The position numbers and the translations under genes are program-made. This document shows positions 13,280 through 24,679 of a stretch of DNA of 64,000 nt, piece after piece (position 1 is the stretch's first letter; each line of letters begins with the position of its first letter). The DNA comes from Siphonodentalium dalli (lineage: Eukaryota; Mollusca; Scaphopoda; Gadilida; Siphonodentaliidae), in contig CP136066.1 in NCBI GenBank assembly GCA_032622095.1, positions 56,326,609 through 56,390,608 of the forward strand. Reading direction: 5' to 3'. Below the pieces are notes generated by a model. That model saw only the letters and a list, made by a program, of their open reading frames with translations. It was not told the origin of the DNA and did no database searches.

Positions 13280-13530
13280 TATTTACATAACTTTGATCAT
13301 TTACACGTAGAAGACTTCTCCCTCAACAACACCAGTTAATATAACGCAGATATTATTTAACAGCGATCAAATCGAGTAAGTGTCTGTCAACAACAAATCT
13401 GTGGACACACTATTTACATAATCTTCGTGATGTAGAAGACTTGTCCCCCAGCATATCCGAGTTAGAATAACGCAATGTTTTAACAGCGATCCACCAACTC
13501 AAGTGGTGGTCTGTCTGCCGTTTGTATTTA
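13280..13530 (+). repeat. Two-copy tandem repeat of about 130 bp
   Basis: The run ACACTATTTACATAA, GTAGAAGACTT, TAACGCA, TTTAACAGCGATC occurs twice in succession. A third related piece lies near 9170-9260. Confidence 0.65.
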
Positions 13531-13959
13531 TTACCTGATCCATCCAAATGAATAACACACCACTCCAGTGTATAACTTTATAACCGAATGGTAGAATTCA
13601 TTGCGTACAGAAGTGTTAAAGTCTTCTTTATGTCACATTTGCTTTTTATCCGTGGAACAAAGCCAACAATAATGTTGAAGTAGCCTTTGAATGCTGTTGT
13701 TGTGACTGGATGTCTGGAATTCGTACATATTTGAAGCGGCACATTATGTTTTGAGTAATGCCACAGTACGACAGTTCGAAAAAAATTCTAGAACATACTA
13801 AGTGGGGGAAATAAAATCAACTATCGCCGTTTGAAATGATACAGCCACTATACATGTCCAGATTACTACATGTACATAACAAATGAACGACAACATGTAT
13901 TTCACATCTCCAACTGTGAGAAACTTTGATATCGGAACATACATGTAGCATTAATTTAT

Positions 13960-14560
13960 GAAATGCCTACATCCCCCGTAACTGAGACCCAGTTGAGTTA
14001 CTCATGTTACAGCTTAGAACTGGATACTGGATAATTTCTAAAAATGTCCACATTCCCCATAATTGAGGCCCAGTTAAGTTACTCATGTTACCACTTAGAA
14101 CTGGATACTGGATAATTTCTAAAATGCCCATATCCCCAATAATTGAGACTCAGTTATGTTACTCAAGTTACAACTTAGAACTAGATACTGCATAATTTCT
14201 GAAATGCCCACATCCCCCATAATTGAGACCCAGTTGAGTTACTCATGTTACAACTTAGAACTGGATACTGCATAATTTCTGAAATACCCACATCCCCCAT
14301 AATTGAGACCCAGTTGAGTTACTCATGTTACAACTTAGAACTGAATACTGCATAATTTATGAAATACCCACATCCCCCATAATTGAGACCCAGTTGTGTT
14401 ACTCATGTTACAACTTAGAACTAGATACTGCATAATTTCTGAAATGCCCACATCCCCCGTAACTGAGACCCAGTTGAGTTACTCAAATTACGACTTAGAA
14501 CTGGATACTGCATAATTTATGAAATGCCCCACATTCCCCATAATTGAGGACCAGAGCTGG
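13960..14560 (+). repeat. 80-bp tandem repeat, eight copies
   Basis: Each unit contains CATCCCCCATAATTGAGACC, CAGTTGAGTTACTCATGTTA and AACTTAGAACTGGATACTG. The GAGACCC landmark sits at 13984, 14065, 14145, 14225, 14305, 14385, 14465 and 14546, so the period is 80-81 bp. Copies are about 85-95% alike. No ORF is maintained. Confidence 0.95.
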
Positions 14561-14699
14561 ATACTCTCTGGTGGTAGCACTTGATCCCCATTAATTAGAA
14601 TGTTGGTTGTGTCGGCAACTGGACGTTGTGACACTTGGGTTTGCTGTTCGTCACCTGCACGCTTCGGTGCCCGACGTTTCGGCACCTGGTAACAATCAG

Positions 14700-16370
14700 T
14701 GGTGACAAGAACTGATTTTTGTTTTCTTTATTTTTTCAATTAAATGTGATAAAACATGTAAACTGGTGGATAACAAATACAAACACAGAATAGCACAATG
14801 ATAACGATGGCGGTGAATATATAACTACCACGAGTCATAGTCAATACGACACACGTATATAGCAGCCACCTCAATATTGTTTGTATAGTACAAATCCGAT
14901 ATCAGCAAAGCTATATTGTGTATTGATTTTCTTCTTCTTTTTTTTTTTTTACTTTAAACATATTTTATTGTAATATAATTCATTACAACGGGATTGGGGT
15001 ACAAGTTTTAACAACTTACAATGTCCCCGCTCCCAGATACAATATATATATATATGAATTTAACAAGATGACAGAGAAAATATACATGATGCATGTATGC
15101 GAATTTTGGAAATCGGTCTCAGATTTTTAACAATTTACAGCAATCTTTTTGACGATGGCAGGGGATCACAACTATGCTATTAGCTACATCTGACATAATC
15201 TCTTCATGATTCATTCATTTATTTCTATAAATACGCCTTATCTATCGAGTATGGCCGCTTTCCACATTCAGTGCACCCACGTGTGTGAATAACTCAAGAA
15301 AAGCGCTATAAGGCACTATTATAGTGAAATAAACTAGTGTAATCGTTGGTTAATACCCCATGCAGTCTATTGGCATCGAAAATTTATTCGAGTTAAACCA
15401 TTTGTCCGAATAGATAAATGTAATTTATACGGTATGTTTACATGATTAGTATAGTGATAAACAACGCTTACAATAAGTGCTAGCGGAATATCCCGAATAT
15501 ATTGAAGATATGTAAACTATGTACACTTACCTCATCGTTCATCATGTTTTATCCGATATAATGTGACGTTTAAGTTGTTTTATCGGTTATAATCTAGCAT
15601 ATTGTTTATAAGGCCGGATTATCATACACATAGACGGATTACCAAAATAAGGCTGAATTATACGAATACCCGGTGATAGCGTTAGCTGTCCGATGTTATA
15701 GGTACCCAAATGCCATGTACGTTTTTGATCACATTTATCCCATTACCTCATACGACTCGGCCAAATATGCTTGCCAGTTTACACCCTATTGCGAGAGCAT
15801 AATAATGCTTAATGGGCATTATATTTACACTTACCGGTATATTTACATTAATTTCTGATGAATTGATCTATTAACTACGTAATTATCTATATATATGTAT
15901 ATACATGTATACATGTATTATTTGCCTATCATGAGATATTACCCGTGCGGTGTTTACGATCTTCCAAATGGTTGGCTGAAACCACATCGAGACGCCACGT
16001 GATCTCTTTTCAAATGAAAGAGCAAATTTAAAATGGCGGCTGCATGGCGATCGAATTTTAATTTCTGACATAAATGTTCAGATAATGGTCCTGGCATTGA
16101 TTCCGGCATTCAGAGGCACACTTATATGATTTAACATCGACTAGTGGAGACATTTGGATGACACAAGACATAAAACAGAGTTGTATTTTTTAAAATATGC
16201 TTTCAATATTTTGCTGATGTGTTGGTATGGAATAATCTTCAATCATCAACGTTAATGTTTTTAATTTGATTATCCGAACGGTTGATATTCATATATTTTA
16301 CTTTAGTATTTTAGTAAATCACTTTAATATACGTTCCGTTCCAACTTCCATAGTCTTCCATATTTATGTG
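14700..16370. other. AT-rich, no supported gene
   Basis: No domain or coding run stands out in this AT-rich stretch. Confidence 0.35.
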
Positions 16371-17110
16371 ATCACTTAAATTAAATCATTTCCGGGTAAA
16401 CGCCCCCAACGGGGACCCTATATCCACGTCCCTGTTAACTCATGATTTACACTGACTTAATTTTTCCATTCGTTGTACTGTTCTGGGCCTATAATGTCGA
16501 ATAACGCAGAATAGCCTATACTATTAATATTACATTAGAACATAAAACACAAACAAACATACACGTTTTCACCCTTACACATGCACCCCACCCTAAAGAT
16601 GATCCAAGTGCCGGCCTATCCGAATGATAATTGGGATATTTTCAAGCAGAAACGGTCAAAATGTGAAGTATATCATTCGCATCTTTGACATCCCAGATCT
16701 GCGTTTGGCGAGATCTCGATCTGCGGCGTTGTTACCCGAAAGTATGGTGGCTACCCACACTTGGACGCATATAGAATGTTTGCGAACCCCACTGCAGGCT
16801 AGACAATTTTATAGTTAATTAAACATATATTTGTTCTATTAATACACGCATTATCCGCCATCTATGACTGATAATTATATTTCAAACAAACTACCAAACG
16901 TAAAAAACGTGTCTACTATTTATAATAAAATCGGAAATGAGTCGGAATTTCTATTAAATTTATCGGGGTGAGAGCAAGTTATGGTCGCTATCCCATTGAG
17001 GGAACATTCTGCTTTGCGAAATTATGTTTTGAATAGCTTCATCTGAGGGAAGATATGTTCATTTATCAAAACCGCAATTCTCGGGTTTGGTGATACCCTC
17101 GGGTTAAGGC
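16370..17110 (+). repeat. Dispersed repeat R3, copy A
   Basis: It shares collinear blocks with 20430-21150: ACGGGGACCCT, CTCATGATTTACACTG, GGGATATTTTCAA, CTTTGACATCCCA, AATGAG(T/C)CGGAATTT, GAGGGAACATTC, GGTTTGGTGATACC. Identity looks like roughly 70-75%. It is non-coding and either an old duplication or a transposon family. Confidence 0.7.
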
Positions 17111-17224
17111 AATACCACGTACACGGGGGTGAATATGTATTGGCATACGATGATAGTATGTAATAAACGGAATGGAATTGAATTGAATTGCATTCTACAA
17201 ATATCCGCAAAACTCTCAAAGACA

Positions 17225-17395
17225 TCGTCCATACCACTCCATAGAAAACATAGTCTGAACTACGCTCAATTGTAAATATTTACATCTCGATTTGGGACGC
17301 AAATATCGGCGGTAAACTAACACAAATGATTTCGCCATCGAGAGTCATTGCATTAATTTAATATGTGCGAATGACGGCATAAATTGTCAGTTATC
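17225..17395 (+). repeat. Dispersed repeat family R1, partial copy 2
   Basis: It starts at CCATACCACTCCATAGAAAA and continues through CTCAATTGTAAATATTTACA, TTTGGGACGC and the ATTTCGCCAT block, as in the R1 copies at 1755 and 33660. Confidence 0.7.
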
Positions 17396-17571
17396 AACGT
17401 CAGCATTAGGTATTTTCAAAGACAATTATTGTACTTTAATAGAACGTTTTAAAACCTGCGATTCCCTCTATTTCGCTAAAAGAAAACAATAAAGAATTGG
17501 GCATGTAAGAGTATAATTGTTTACTTTAATTTGTGACTCTATTCAGTAGTAAATGGACACAAATTACTCAC

Positions 17572-17874
17572 CTGCTTTCTCATAAGAACGGCACCGACAT
17601 CCTCGTCAAGCTCACCCGCAGCCACACATGACAGAAAACAATTTTGGTCAGTGTCAAGTCCCGCAAAGAATGTTGCTGCCATGCACCAGTTTTGTCGAAG
17701 GCATCTGGTCGCGCACAATGTCTCAGAAACCGCACCCGCCCCAACGGCATTAGGGATGTTGAAGCCTTTTTCTTTCCGACCAGGAATGATTTCAAACGTA
17801 GTCTGTTTAGTCGTCTTGGCAGTGGCTACCCCGATCAGAAGGGAACAGATAACAAGAAGGCATAAACGGTTCAT
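17572..17874 (-). CDS. Secreted PAN/apple-like protein, first coding exon
   Basis: The chosen start is the ATG at 17874, because it opens directly on a signal peptide (MNRLCLLVICSLLIGVATA). An in-frame ATG 27 codons upstream would bury that peptide. The mature part has cysteines in a PAN/apple-like spacing (LCATRC, NWCMA, QNCFLSC). The exon ends AAGCAG at a perfect GTGAGT donor at 17571, in phase 0; reading through gives only ten more codons. PAN modules bind proteins or sugars outside the cell. Later exons were not found. The fibrinogen-domain exon at 458-1104 is on the same strand downstream and could belong to the gene if a bridging exon changes the phase from 0 to 1. The PAN assignment is moderate; secretion and the splice donor are strong. 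Confidence 0.75.
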
Positions 17875-17995
17875 CTTCGATTTTCTTGCTGCACTGCACA
17901 AATAGGATTGTCGCTGATTCCACAACGCAATGAAAGTGTGCGATGTCTGAAACATTCGACAGCGTTAGTCAGCTGATTATTGACCCACGAATTAT

Positions 17996-18099
17996 TAATG
18001 AGATCCGCGCTCTCATTGGATCGCCTCGCCCACGTATACGTGGCGACTAATGAGATCCGCGCTCTCATTGGATCGCCTCGCCCACGTATACGTGGTGAC
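17996..18099. repeat. Perfect-type 52-bp tandem duplication upstream of the secreted-protein exon
   Basis: Two copies (17996-18047 and 18048-18099) differ at a single base. Each contains two palindromes, AATGAGATCCGCGCTCTCATT and CCACGTATACGTGG. They lie about 120-225 bp upstream of the ATG at 17874, in promoter position for that minus-strand gene. A regulatory role is inferred from position and symmetry only. Confidence 0.85.
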
Positions 18100-18529
18100 T
18101 CCGTCAGAGACTCCAACATTTCACATCATATTTTAACTACTAAACTTCAAATAAATGGAATTCAGCAGCAAAATTGTCCTGGATTAGAACGCTGAATTTT
18201 AGATTTGTTGGAATATTGTATGATTTATTAGGTGTCTGCCTTAATCTGACAAAATATAAAATGTCTGCATCAGGATGGCCTACAATGTATATACACACAA
18301 ATTAAGCAGACACTAGGTATTTGCATACCTTATTTTTGAGAATATTTTGAAATGGCTTCTAGTATGGCTTATTGTGTCTATCCACAATAAGATTATGAAA
18401 TCGGTTTTGAAAATGGACACAAATCCTGAAAGCAGAGTATTATAATGTATAATATTGTATTAATTGACTGATCCTCATGGTGAGGGGGTATATTAGTCCT
18501 GCTTGGACCATATTGACCCTATTTTGCTT

Positions 18530-19050
18530 TTATTTAACCACTATGGCACCGTTGTTTAATAACACTGGTGACACCATATTTTAATTTTAATTAACCCTCA
18601 TAATGGGACCATATTTTAACTTTACTTAACTCTCATTTTACCATATTTCAATGGATCTTCATGGGACCATATTTCAGTCCATATTGTTATTTGGGACCGT
18701 ATTTTAGTTTAACCCTGATCAACCATGGGACCATATTTTAATGAACAAACAAGATACAATTTAAATTAACCATCAAGGGACCATAATTTTGTATTATTAA
18801 CCCTCATTGTACCATATTTTAACTAACCCTCATGGTGGCATATTTTTACGCCCTCATTTTAATTAACACTGATCAGCTATGGACCACATTTTAATGAACA
18901 ATCAACATACTATTCAAATTAACCACATGGGACCATATCTTGATGTACCCTCATCGGACCATATTTTAACCGTCTCTGGATGTGACCATATTTTAATTCA
19001 CCCTCATGGAAACATACAGGTTTTTTAATTAACCCTCATGAGATACCATA
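18530..19050. repeat. Degenerate minisatellite of GGGACCATATTTTAA / TTAACCCTCAT units
   Basis: About 20 imperfect copies of a unit of roughly 26-30 bp are strung together, with GACCATATTTTAAT and TAACCCTCATGG as the conserved words. Non-coding. Confidence 0.8.
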
Positions 19051-20430
19051 TTTTCAAAGTTGATATCAGGAGAGCACTACCTGAGGCTATTCTTAGACCG
19101 TAATTACGCCCTCTATTTCAAATGAAATTAGAACAGGTATTTGCGTACTTGTATGGACTAAATGTGAGTAGAAACGTACTCGGTATTTGCGTACGTGAAC
19201 CACGTAACGAAGATCGAGAGTTTTTGACCTGATTATTTTTCTGCATGTTATTTCATAAACTATGCATACATCTATTTCAATAGAAAATAGAACAGATAAC
19301 AAAGAAAAGACACATGCCAGCGGAAAACTATTCATATGTCGTATAACAGAACCGAGAAACCGACAGTTTAGTGTATTTGCGCAAGCTGGCAGCGCGCCAA
19401 CATAATAACGTTTCAATCGTCAAGGCTTCCGTCACCTTTTTGGCAATATGTGTGTGGTTATTGGTATCAATGCAATGGCCGTTGCTTGTTTTGGCGATGG
19501 ACATTTCAACCAATTGAAAAGTATGCTGTCTTTGTGAATATATATCATACATGACGTATGGTGGTTAAATATTTGAAATTAAACTTTAGTTTAGAACGTC
19601 CGAATTTGAATTTGTTTTTTCACATTCCATCTCACCAAGTGCACAGTATACACACATACAACAACATCACATATAATCAACTACGTTACGTTATACACAA
19701 TTTCCACAATCATTATATTAAAGCTGCAATATATTTTATATAGCCCTAAAGTATTGAGGGCGTTACCATATCTGACTATGGTTTTCTTGTTCTCAATATG
19801 CGCGCGATATGATGGGACCACTGTCGGCCCAGATAGATGTCGAAGTTGCGGATCAAGATATGACTAACGTCGGATATGTGCAATATGCGTAGCACTTTTT
19901 AGCACAATTCTGATGAGTTTTCGACTGTTTTCGTGTGTGTCTGAGACTGTTCCGTTGGACTACAAATCTAATCTGACGAGTTGTTCTTTTAAGAAATGTT
20001 CACATAATTAGTTCGGCTGTTTGAACATACCGGGATATTTCCTAAGCTCATTTATTCTGCTCATTTAGTCGGGCAATGCATCCACGCATTCACATGGATG
20101 TGACATTCGTGTGATATGCCTCCATATATTGGTCAATATTTTCAACATCTGGAAATTTCTTGCCCTAAAAAACCTCAGTTGGAAATTTGAGACAAAAATT
20201 GGTTCAAATTGTTATATATTTAGTGTGAAACATTGTTGTTTTCAGACAAAAAGCCGCATATTATTACAATTTAAATAATTTCCATCAAATACGTGAACTG
20301 AAATGGTAAGAAATCCAACCTTACGAGGTTGCCATATCATCAGCTGAAGAAACCAATGAAAACTAGACGAAAACTCCAATTTAACAGAGGGTGCAAATGG
20401 ATATTTCCGAAAAGTGGCGTATTGCAGTAA
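19050..20430. other. No supported gene
   Basis: I see no domain, splice-flanked ORF or strong repeat here. Confidence 0.35.
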
Positions 20431-21150
20431 GAACCGTTTAGGTAGACACCCTGACGGGGACCCTCCAGATATGTCCCTGTCCTCTCATGATTTACACTGG
20501 TATAATATTCCGGGTTTATACAATTGAATATCACAGAAATAATATACTATTAATAGGACATTATAACTCCTCCAAACAAGCACACCAATAACAAAAGATC
20601 GTGCATGTGTCAGCCTGCCCAAAAAATAAAGCGGGATATTTTCAAACAGAAAGAGTTACATTGCGAAATATATAATCCATACCTTTGACATCCCAAATTC
20701 GTTCTGGTGACATCTCATTGCAGCATCGATCCGCGGCTTTGATACCAGAAATTATGGTGGGTACCTGTACGTACGGATACTATTTTTGCAATACATACTG
20801 TATGGGTAGAACAATTTTTAAGGTTAACCGAAAATGTATTGCTCTATCGATACACGTATTCCCCGCTGTCAATAACTGTGTCACAAATGAACTACATATC
20901 GTCAAAAAGTGTCTACAATTTATGATGAGATCAGAAATGAGCCGGAATTTGCATTAAATGTATCGGTATGAGAGAAAGATATGACCGCTATCCAATTGAA
21001 GGAACATTCCGCTTTACGAAAGTTTGTTTTGAAGAGTGGATATCATCAATCAACTGGGCGATAAATACATTCATCTGATGGAGCAAAATGTTCATTAATC
21101 AAAAACCGCATGGTTCGTCTTGGGTGATACCTTCCGGTTTGGTGATACCA
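20430..21150 (+). repeat. Dispersed repeat R3, copy B
   Basis: It is collinear with 16370-17110, with the same order of blocks. The copies differ mainly by small indels. Confidence 0.7.
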
Positions 21151-21738
21151 GTTAAATGGGTGTGTTCAAATGCATTGGATTCCTTTAACCATCATGCTGG
21201 TCGATGGGCAGTAAAGCGCCATACAGTGAACCGAACACCAACGCGTTCGATATATGGGTCACCCCAAGGCCTTTCTGTATACTGAAGCGTACATCACTCT
21301 CTCTGGAATGTCGACATCCAGAAAGTAGTACTCAGAAAGTATACACGACGAAAGTTTACCTGTCCAATCGATTAGTATAATTGATCACGGAGAGTTGCTC
21401 GGCCACTTTTTAAAACACCCATGACGTTAATGATCAACTCAGGAATAAATCTGAGTTGGCGCTGAGAGCTGAATGACAGTACTTCAATGCGGGATGTTGT
21501 TTAGCCGGACACCAACAATCAATTCTGTCCCCTGTTAATACTTGACATAAATCTGTTATCGGCCTTGCTTCAAATTTCTGTATAGTTTTTCAGCTTTCGA
21601 AGAAAGTCCAAACGGGGTCATTCTTGCCATTGTGCGGGTGCGTGTGTCCCGGTTTATTAGTTATCCTGTTATAGCCACAACATACTTTCAAATACAATTA
21701 CATCAAGACTGTGTATGTCCCACCTGAAAGAGTTGATA

Positions 21739-21968
21739 GAATTCATGTACAGAGTCATAAATACCTAACAGAATGCATGTACAGAGTAATAAATACCAAA
21801 CAAAATTCATGTACATAGTCATAAATACTTAACAAAATACATGTACAGAGTAATAAATACTTAAACAAAATACATGTACAGAGTAATAAATACCATACAA
21901 AATTCATGTACATAGTCATAAATACCTAAGAAAATACATGTACAGAGTAATAAATACCTAACACAATT
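21739..21968 (+). repeat. 31-bp tandem repeat, seven copies
   Basis: The unit reads ACAAAATACATGTACAGAGT then AATAAATACCTA. Two variants alternate irregularly: CAGAGTAATAA and CATAGTCATAA. This suggests the array grew by duplicating a dimer or larger block. Confidence 0.9.
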
Positions 21969-22234
21969 CGCGTATAATTAAAAGGAATAATGCACATGTT
22001 TAGGCCCCATATAAATCACCAATATTGTATACATTACAAATGTTGGGGGAGGGGGGTTCTATTTCAAATATGAGGTAAGCAATATTTTTTAACTTTGGCA
22101 TATGTGCGAAATGTCAATTCTTTAATAAGAATTACCGATCAATAAAATAACAAATTCGTTGAAAATTTTATCGGCTTATGTCGCAAATAGAAATTAACCA
22201 CCAATGACGTGGGTGTGCCACAAACCGATACAAC

Positions 22235-23027
22235 CGCACTCTTATGACTAATGTGTATGTTTTCTACACACAATGTGTAGCCCTGCTACACAATCATTAT
22301 TCTTAAACATATTTGTGTAGTATATGTGTAGTTTTATGTACGTACAGAAATTGTATAACAATTTTTACACAATAAATGGGTCAATTTCTACACATTTATA
22401 CACACTGGTGTGCATAAAATCAACACATATCCCTTACACATTTTGTGTAGATTCTTACACATAGATCGTAGACAAGAATGAAAGTCCAGTATTCCGAACT
22501 GTGGGTATATAGTGACATATGGAGATTTATATGGTAATACTTTCATGGCGTACAATGGTACCTAATATTTTGTTCTGTCATTGTGAGTTTTCGTTTTAAA
22601 TGAACAAACTAGGGTCGTGGCGTGGTTGCATAATATTAGTATTACCGTATTACAGCAATCATATAAACGAGTCTAAGAGCAGAATTCGCCATGAAAGTTT
22701 TAACAAATAAATCCTCATATATCATTAATACTATACCCACAAGTCAGAATTCTGAACTTACATTCCTTGTCTACGATCGCTGTAGATTGTATTCCAAAAC
22801 ATATTCTCAAACAATATGGCCGTCATGTAGCAGACTATGAAACTGAAGGCACCGCAATGCGCATGCTCTACGTTCTTACACAATTATGTGTAACAAAATA
22901 TACACATTATGTGTAGAACGGCCCATGGTCAATGTATTTGTATGTAGAACTACACATTGCTATGTGTATCAACCGGGTTTACACATATGATGTATAATCG
23001 TTTCTAAACATTAGTTATAAGAGTGCG
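22235..23027. repeat. Foldback element of about 790 bp made of TGTGTAG repeats
   Basis: The outermost inverted repeats are CGCACTCTTATGACTAATGT (left) and the complement of ACATTAGTTATAAGAGTGCG (right), 18 of 20 matching. Inside, both arms hold many copies of ACACATTTGTGTAG-like words. Closer to the centre is a second inverted pair (GATCGTAGACAAG and GTGGGTATA on each arm). No ORF. The structure fits a MITE or foldback transposon; a target duplication is not obvious. Confidence 0.85.
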
Positions 23028-23029
23028 TA

Positions 23030-24360
23030 GCCCGCACCTGTCAATTTATGCTATCCCAACTACGAAAACTTAATTTGTATCGTTTGTCACCGCAAAACTC
23101 TCGAAATTCTCTTTTTCTCACATGTATATGTCCAATCGTGGAATATGTATTGTCTGGACAGGAGCCCCAGAAAAGTTACTTAAACAACTCGATGGTGTAT
23201 AATGCGAGGCCGTGCGCATAAAAAGTGGTTGTACGAGGTCTGTACCCCGCAAACGACTACTAACCGAAATGGGTTTGGGAAACACTCGCATAAATTTATT
23301 CGACTAACTTCCCCCAAATGTTCAGAGACATTAAGCGACCGTGATATAAGAATTGCATCAAACTTTGATTTTAAATCCAATTCCAATCGAATGGAGTCTA
23401 TATTCATTCACGCGTGTGTAAAAACTGGAATAGAACCCAAATTGAGATTCGATATCTCCCGCGTGAATGTTATGTGAACACAATAAAACCTCTAACAAAC
23501 AAACCACCAAAGTTGGAAGGCGGACTGAAAATATATTTCACTGTAGAGTACGATGCGAATGTAGTAACTTGTTATCAGATAAGGTTCTCAATCACATTGC
23601 AAAATTCCAAAGACTGCATATGTGAAACGGACAAGAGAATTTCTTCGATTATATCTTTGATTGTCACCTACATTCATCACAAGAATTCATGAACCAAACT
23701 ACATTGCCAAGTCCATGAAAAACAAGCGCAAAAAGAGGTGCTTTACAACTGTTTGAAATTTTATGTTTCTACTGTTATAATTGTTGGCCATTATAGTGCA
23801 AATGTTTGACTTTTTATTCAAAAAAATATCACACCAAATACAGGTTGTAGAATGTCAATATCGGAAACAAATTCAGTAGACCATGATCCAACATATGGAA
23901 TCCCCCATCTGAAGAATTTTGAAGACCCAATTATTAATATAGAGCATGACATTCCGCATTTGTTTAAGCATTGTGCCATCTGAGAAGTATCGCATTCGAA
24001 TTGTATTGCACTTTTTATGTGTTCATTGTATTTGTCTAAGTTGTACATTTTTCTGGAGTAGGGGTAGACAATTCTCCTAATACTGGGCACAGCGTTACAT
24101 ATATCGAGGTGCAGTTGGTCGTCCCTTCCGAAAGTCGACATTTCGACGTCCGAGGCGGAAAGTTGGCCTCCGAGGCGGAAATCCTGTACAACGGAAGGTT
24201 TCAACTTGAAGGATGTCGTCATATAATAGTAATACACAACAAAATTAACCATCCATATATTATTGTATTTTTCGCAAATTTAAATTTAAATTATGTTTTT
24301 AATTTTACAAAGATTGCGAAAAAGCCACACTAGCAGTATTCTGGGGGTCAACATGGTTTT
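23030..24360. other. No supported gene
   Basis: ORFs at 23202-23477 and 23818-24252 show no motif I recognise and no coding-like composition. They may be decayed element debris. Confidence 0.35.
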
Positions 24361-24364
24361 AAAG

Positions 24365-24665
24365 TGATGTGAAACACTCCGGTGGGGTGATAAAATAGAA
24401 ATGGAGAATAATCTTACTAATAATAGTTATATTATACAAATATTTAATCCAAATTGACACGACACACCATCATTCTTATATATTAATTACATGTAGCGAC
24501 TGTCGATGTTGAAATCGTTTTCGTTTGTAGTTGCGTCCCGAATCGAGAGGTAAATTTTATATTTAAGCATAGTTCAGAGGATGTTTTCTATGGATGGTTA
24601 CGGTCGATTTGCTTGAGATATTCGGTGATGTTAGTAGAATGCTACATTCCACCAGTTTGCATAGC
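24365..24665 (-). repeat. Dispersed repeat family R1, inverted copy 3
   Basis: On the minus strand it carries AACTGGTGGAATGTAGCATT, GAAAACATCCTCTGAACTAT, CGATTCGGGACGCAACTAC and the GAGTGTTTCACATCACTTTAA end, in the same order as the other R1 copies. Confidence 0.75.
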
Positions 24666-24679
24666 ACCTGGTTACTAAC

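Noticed and set aside
17644-17905. Plus-strand ORFs opposite the secreted-protein exon
   Set aside because: Antisense shadows; the minus strand has a signal peptide and a consensus splice donor.
21739-21968. CRISPR-like array
   Set aside because: Units are contiguous with no unique spacers, and the genome is eukaryotic; it is a simple tandem repeat.
23818-24252. 144-codon minus-strand ORF
   Set aside because: No motif recognised; neighbours are repeats. It could be debris but cannot be supported as a gene.
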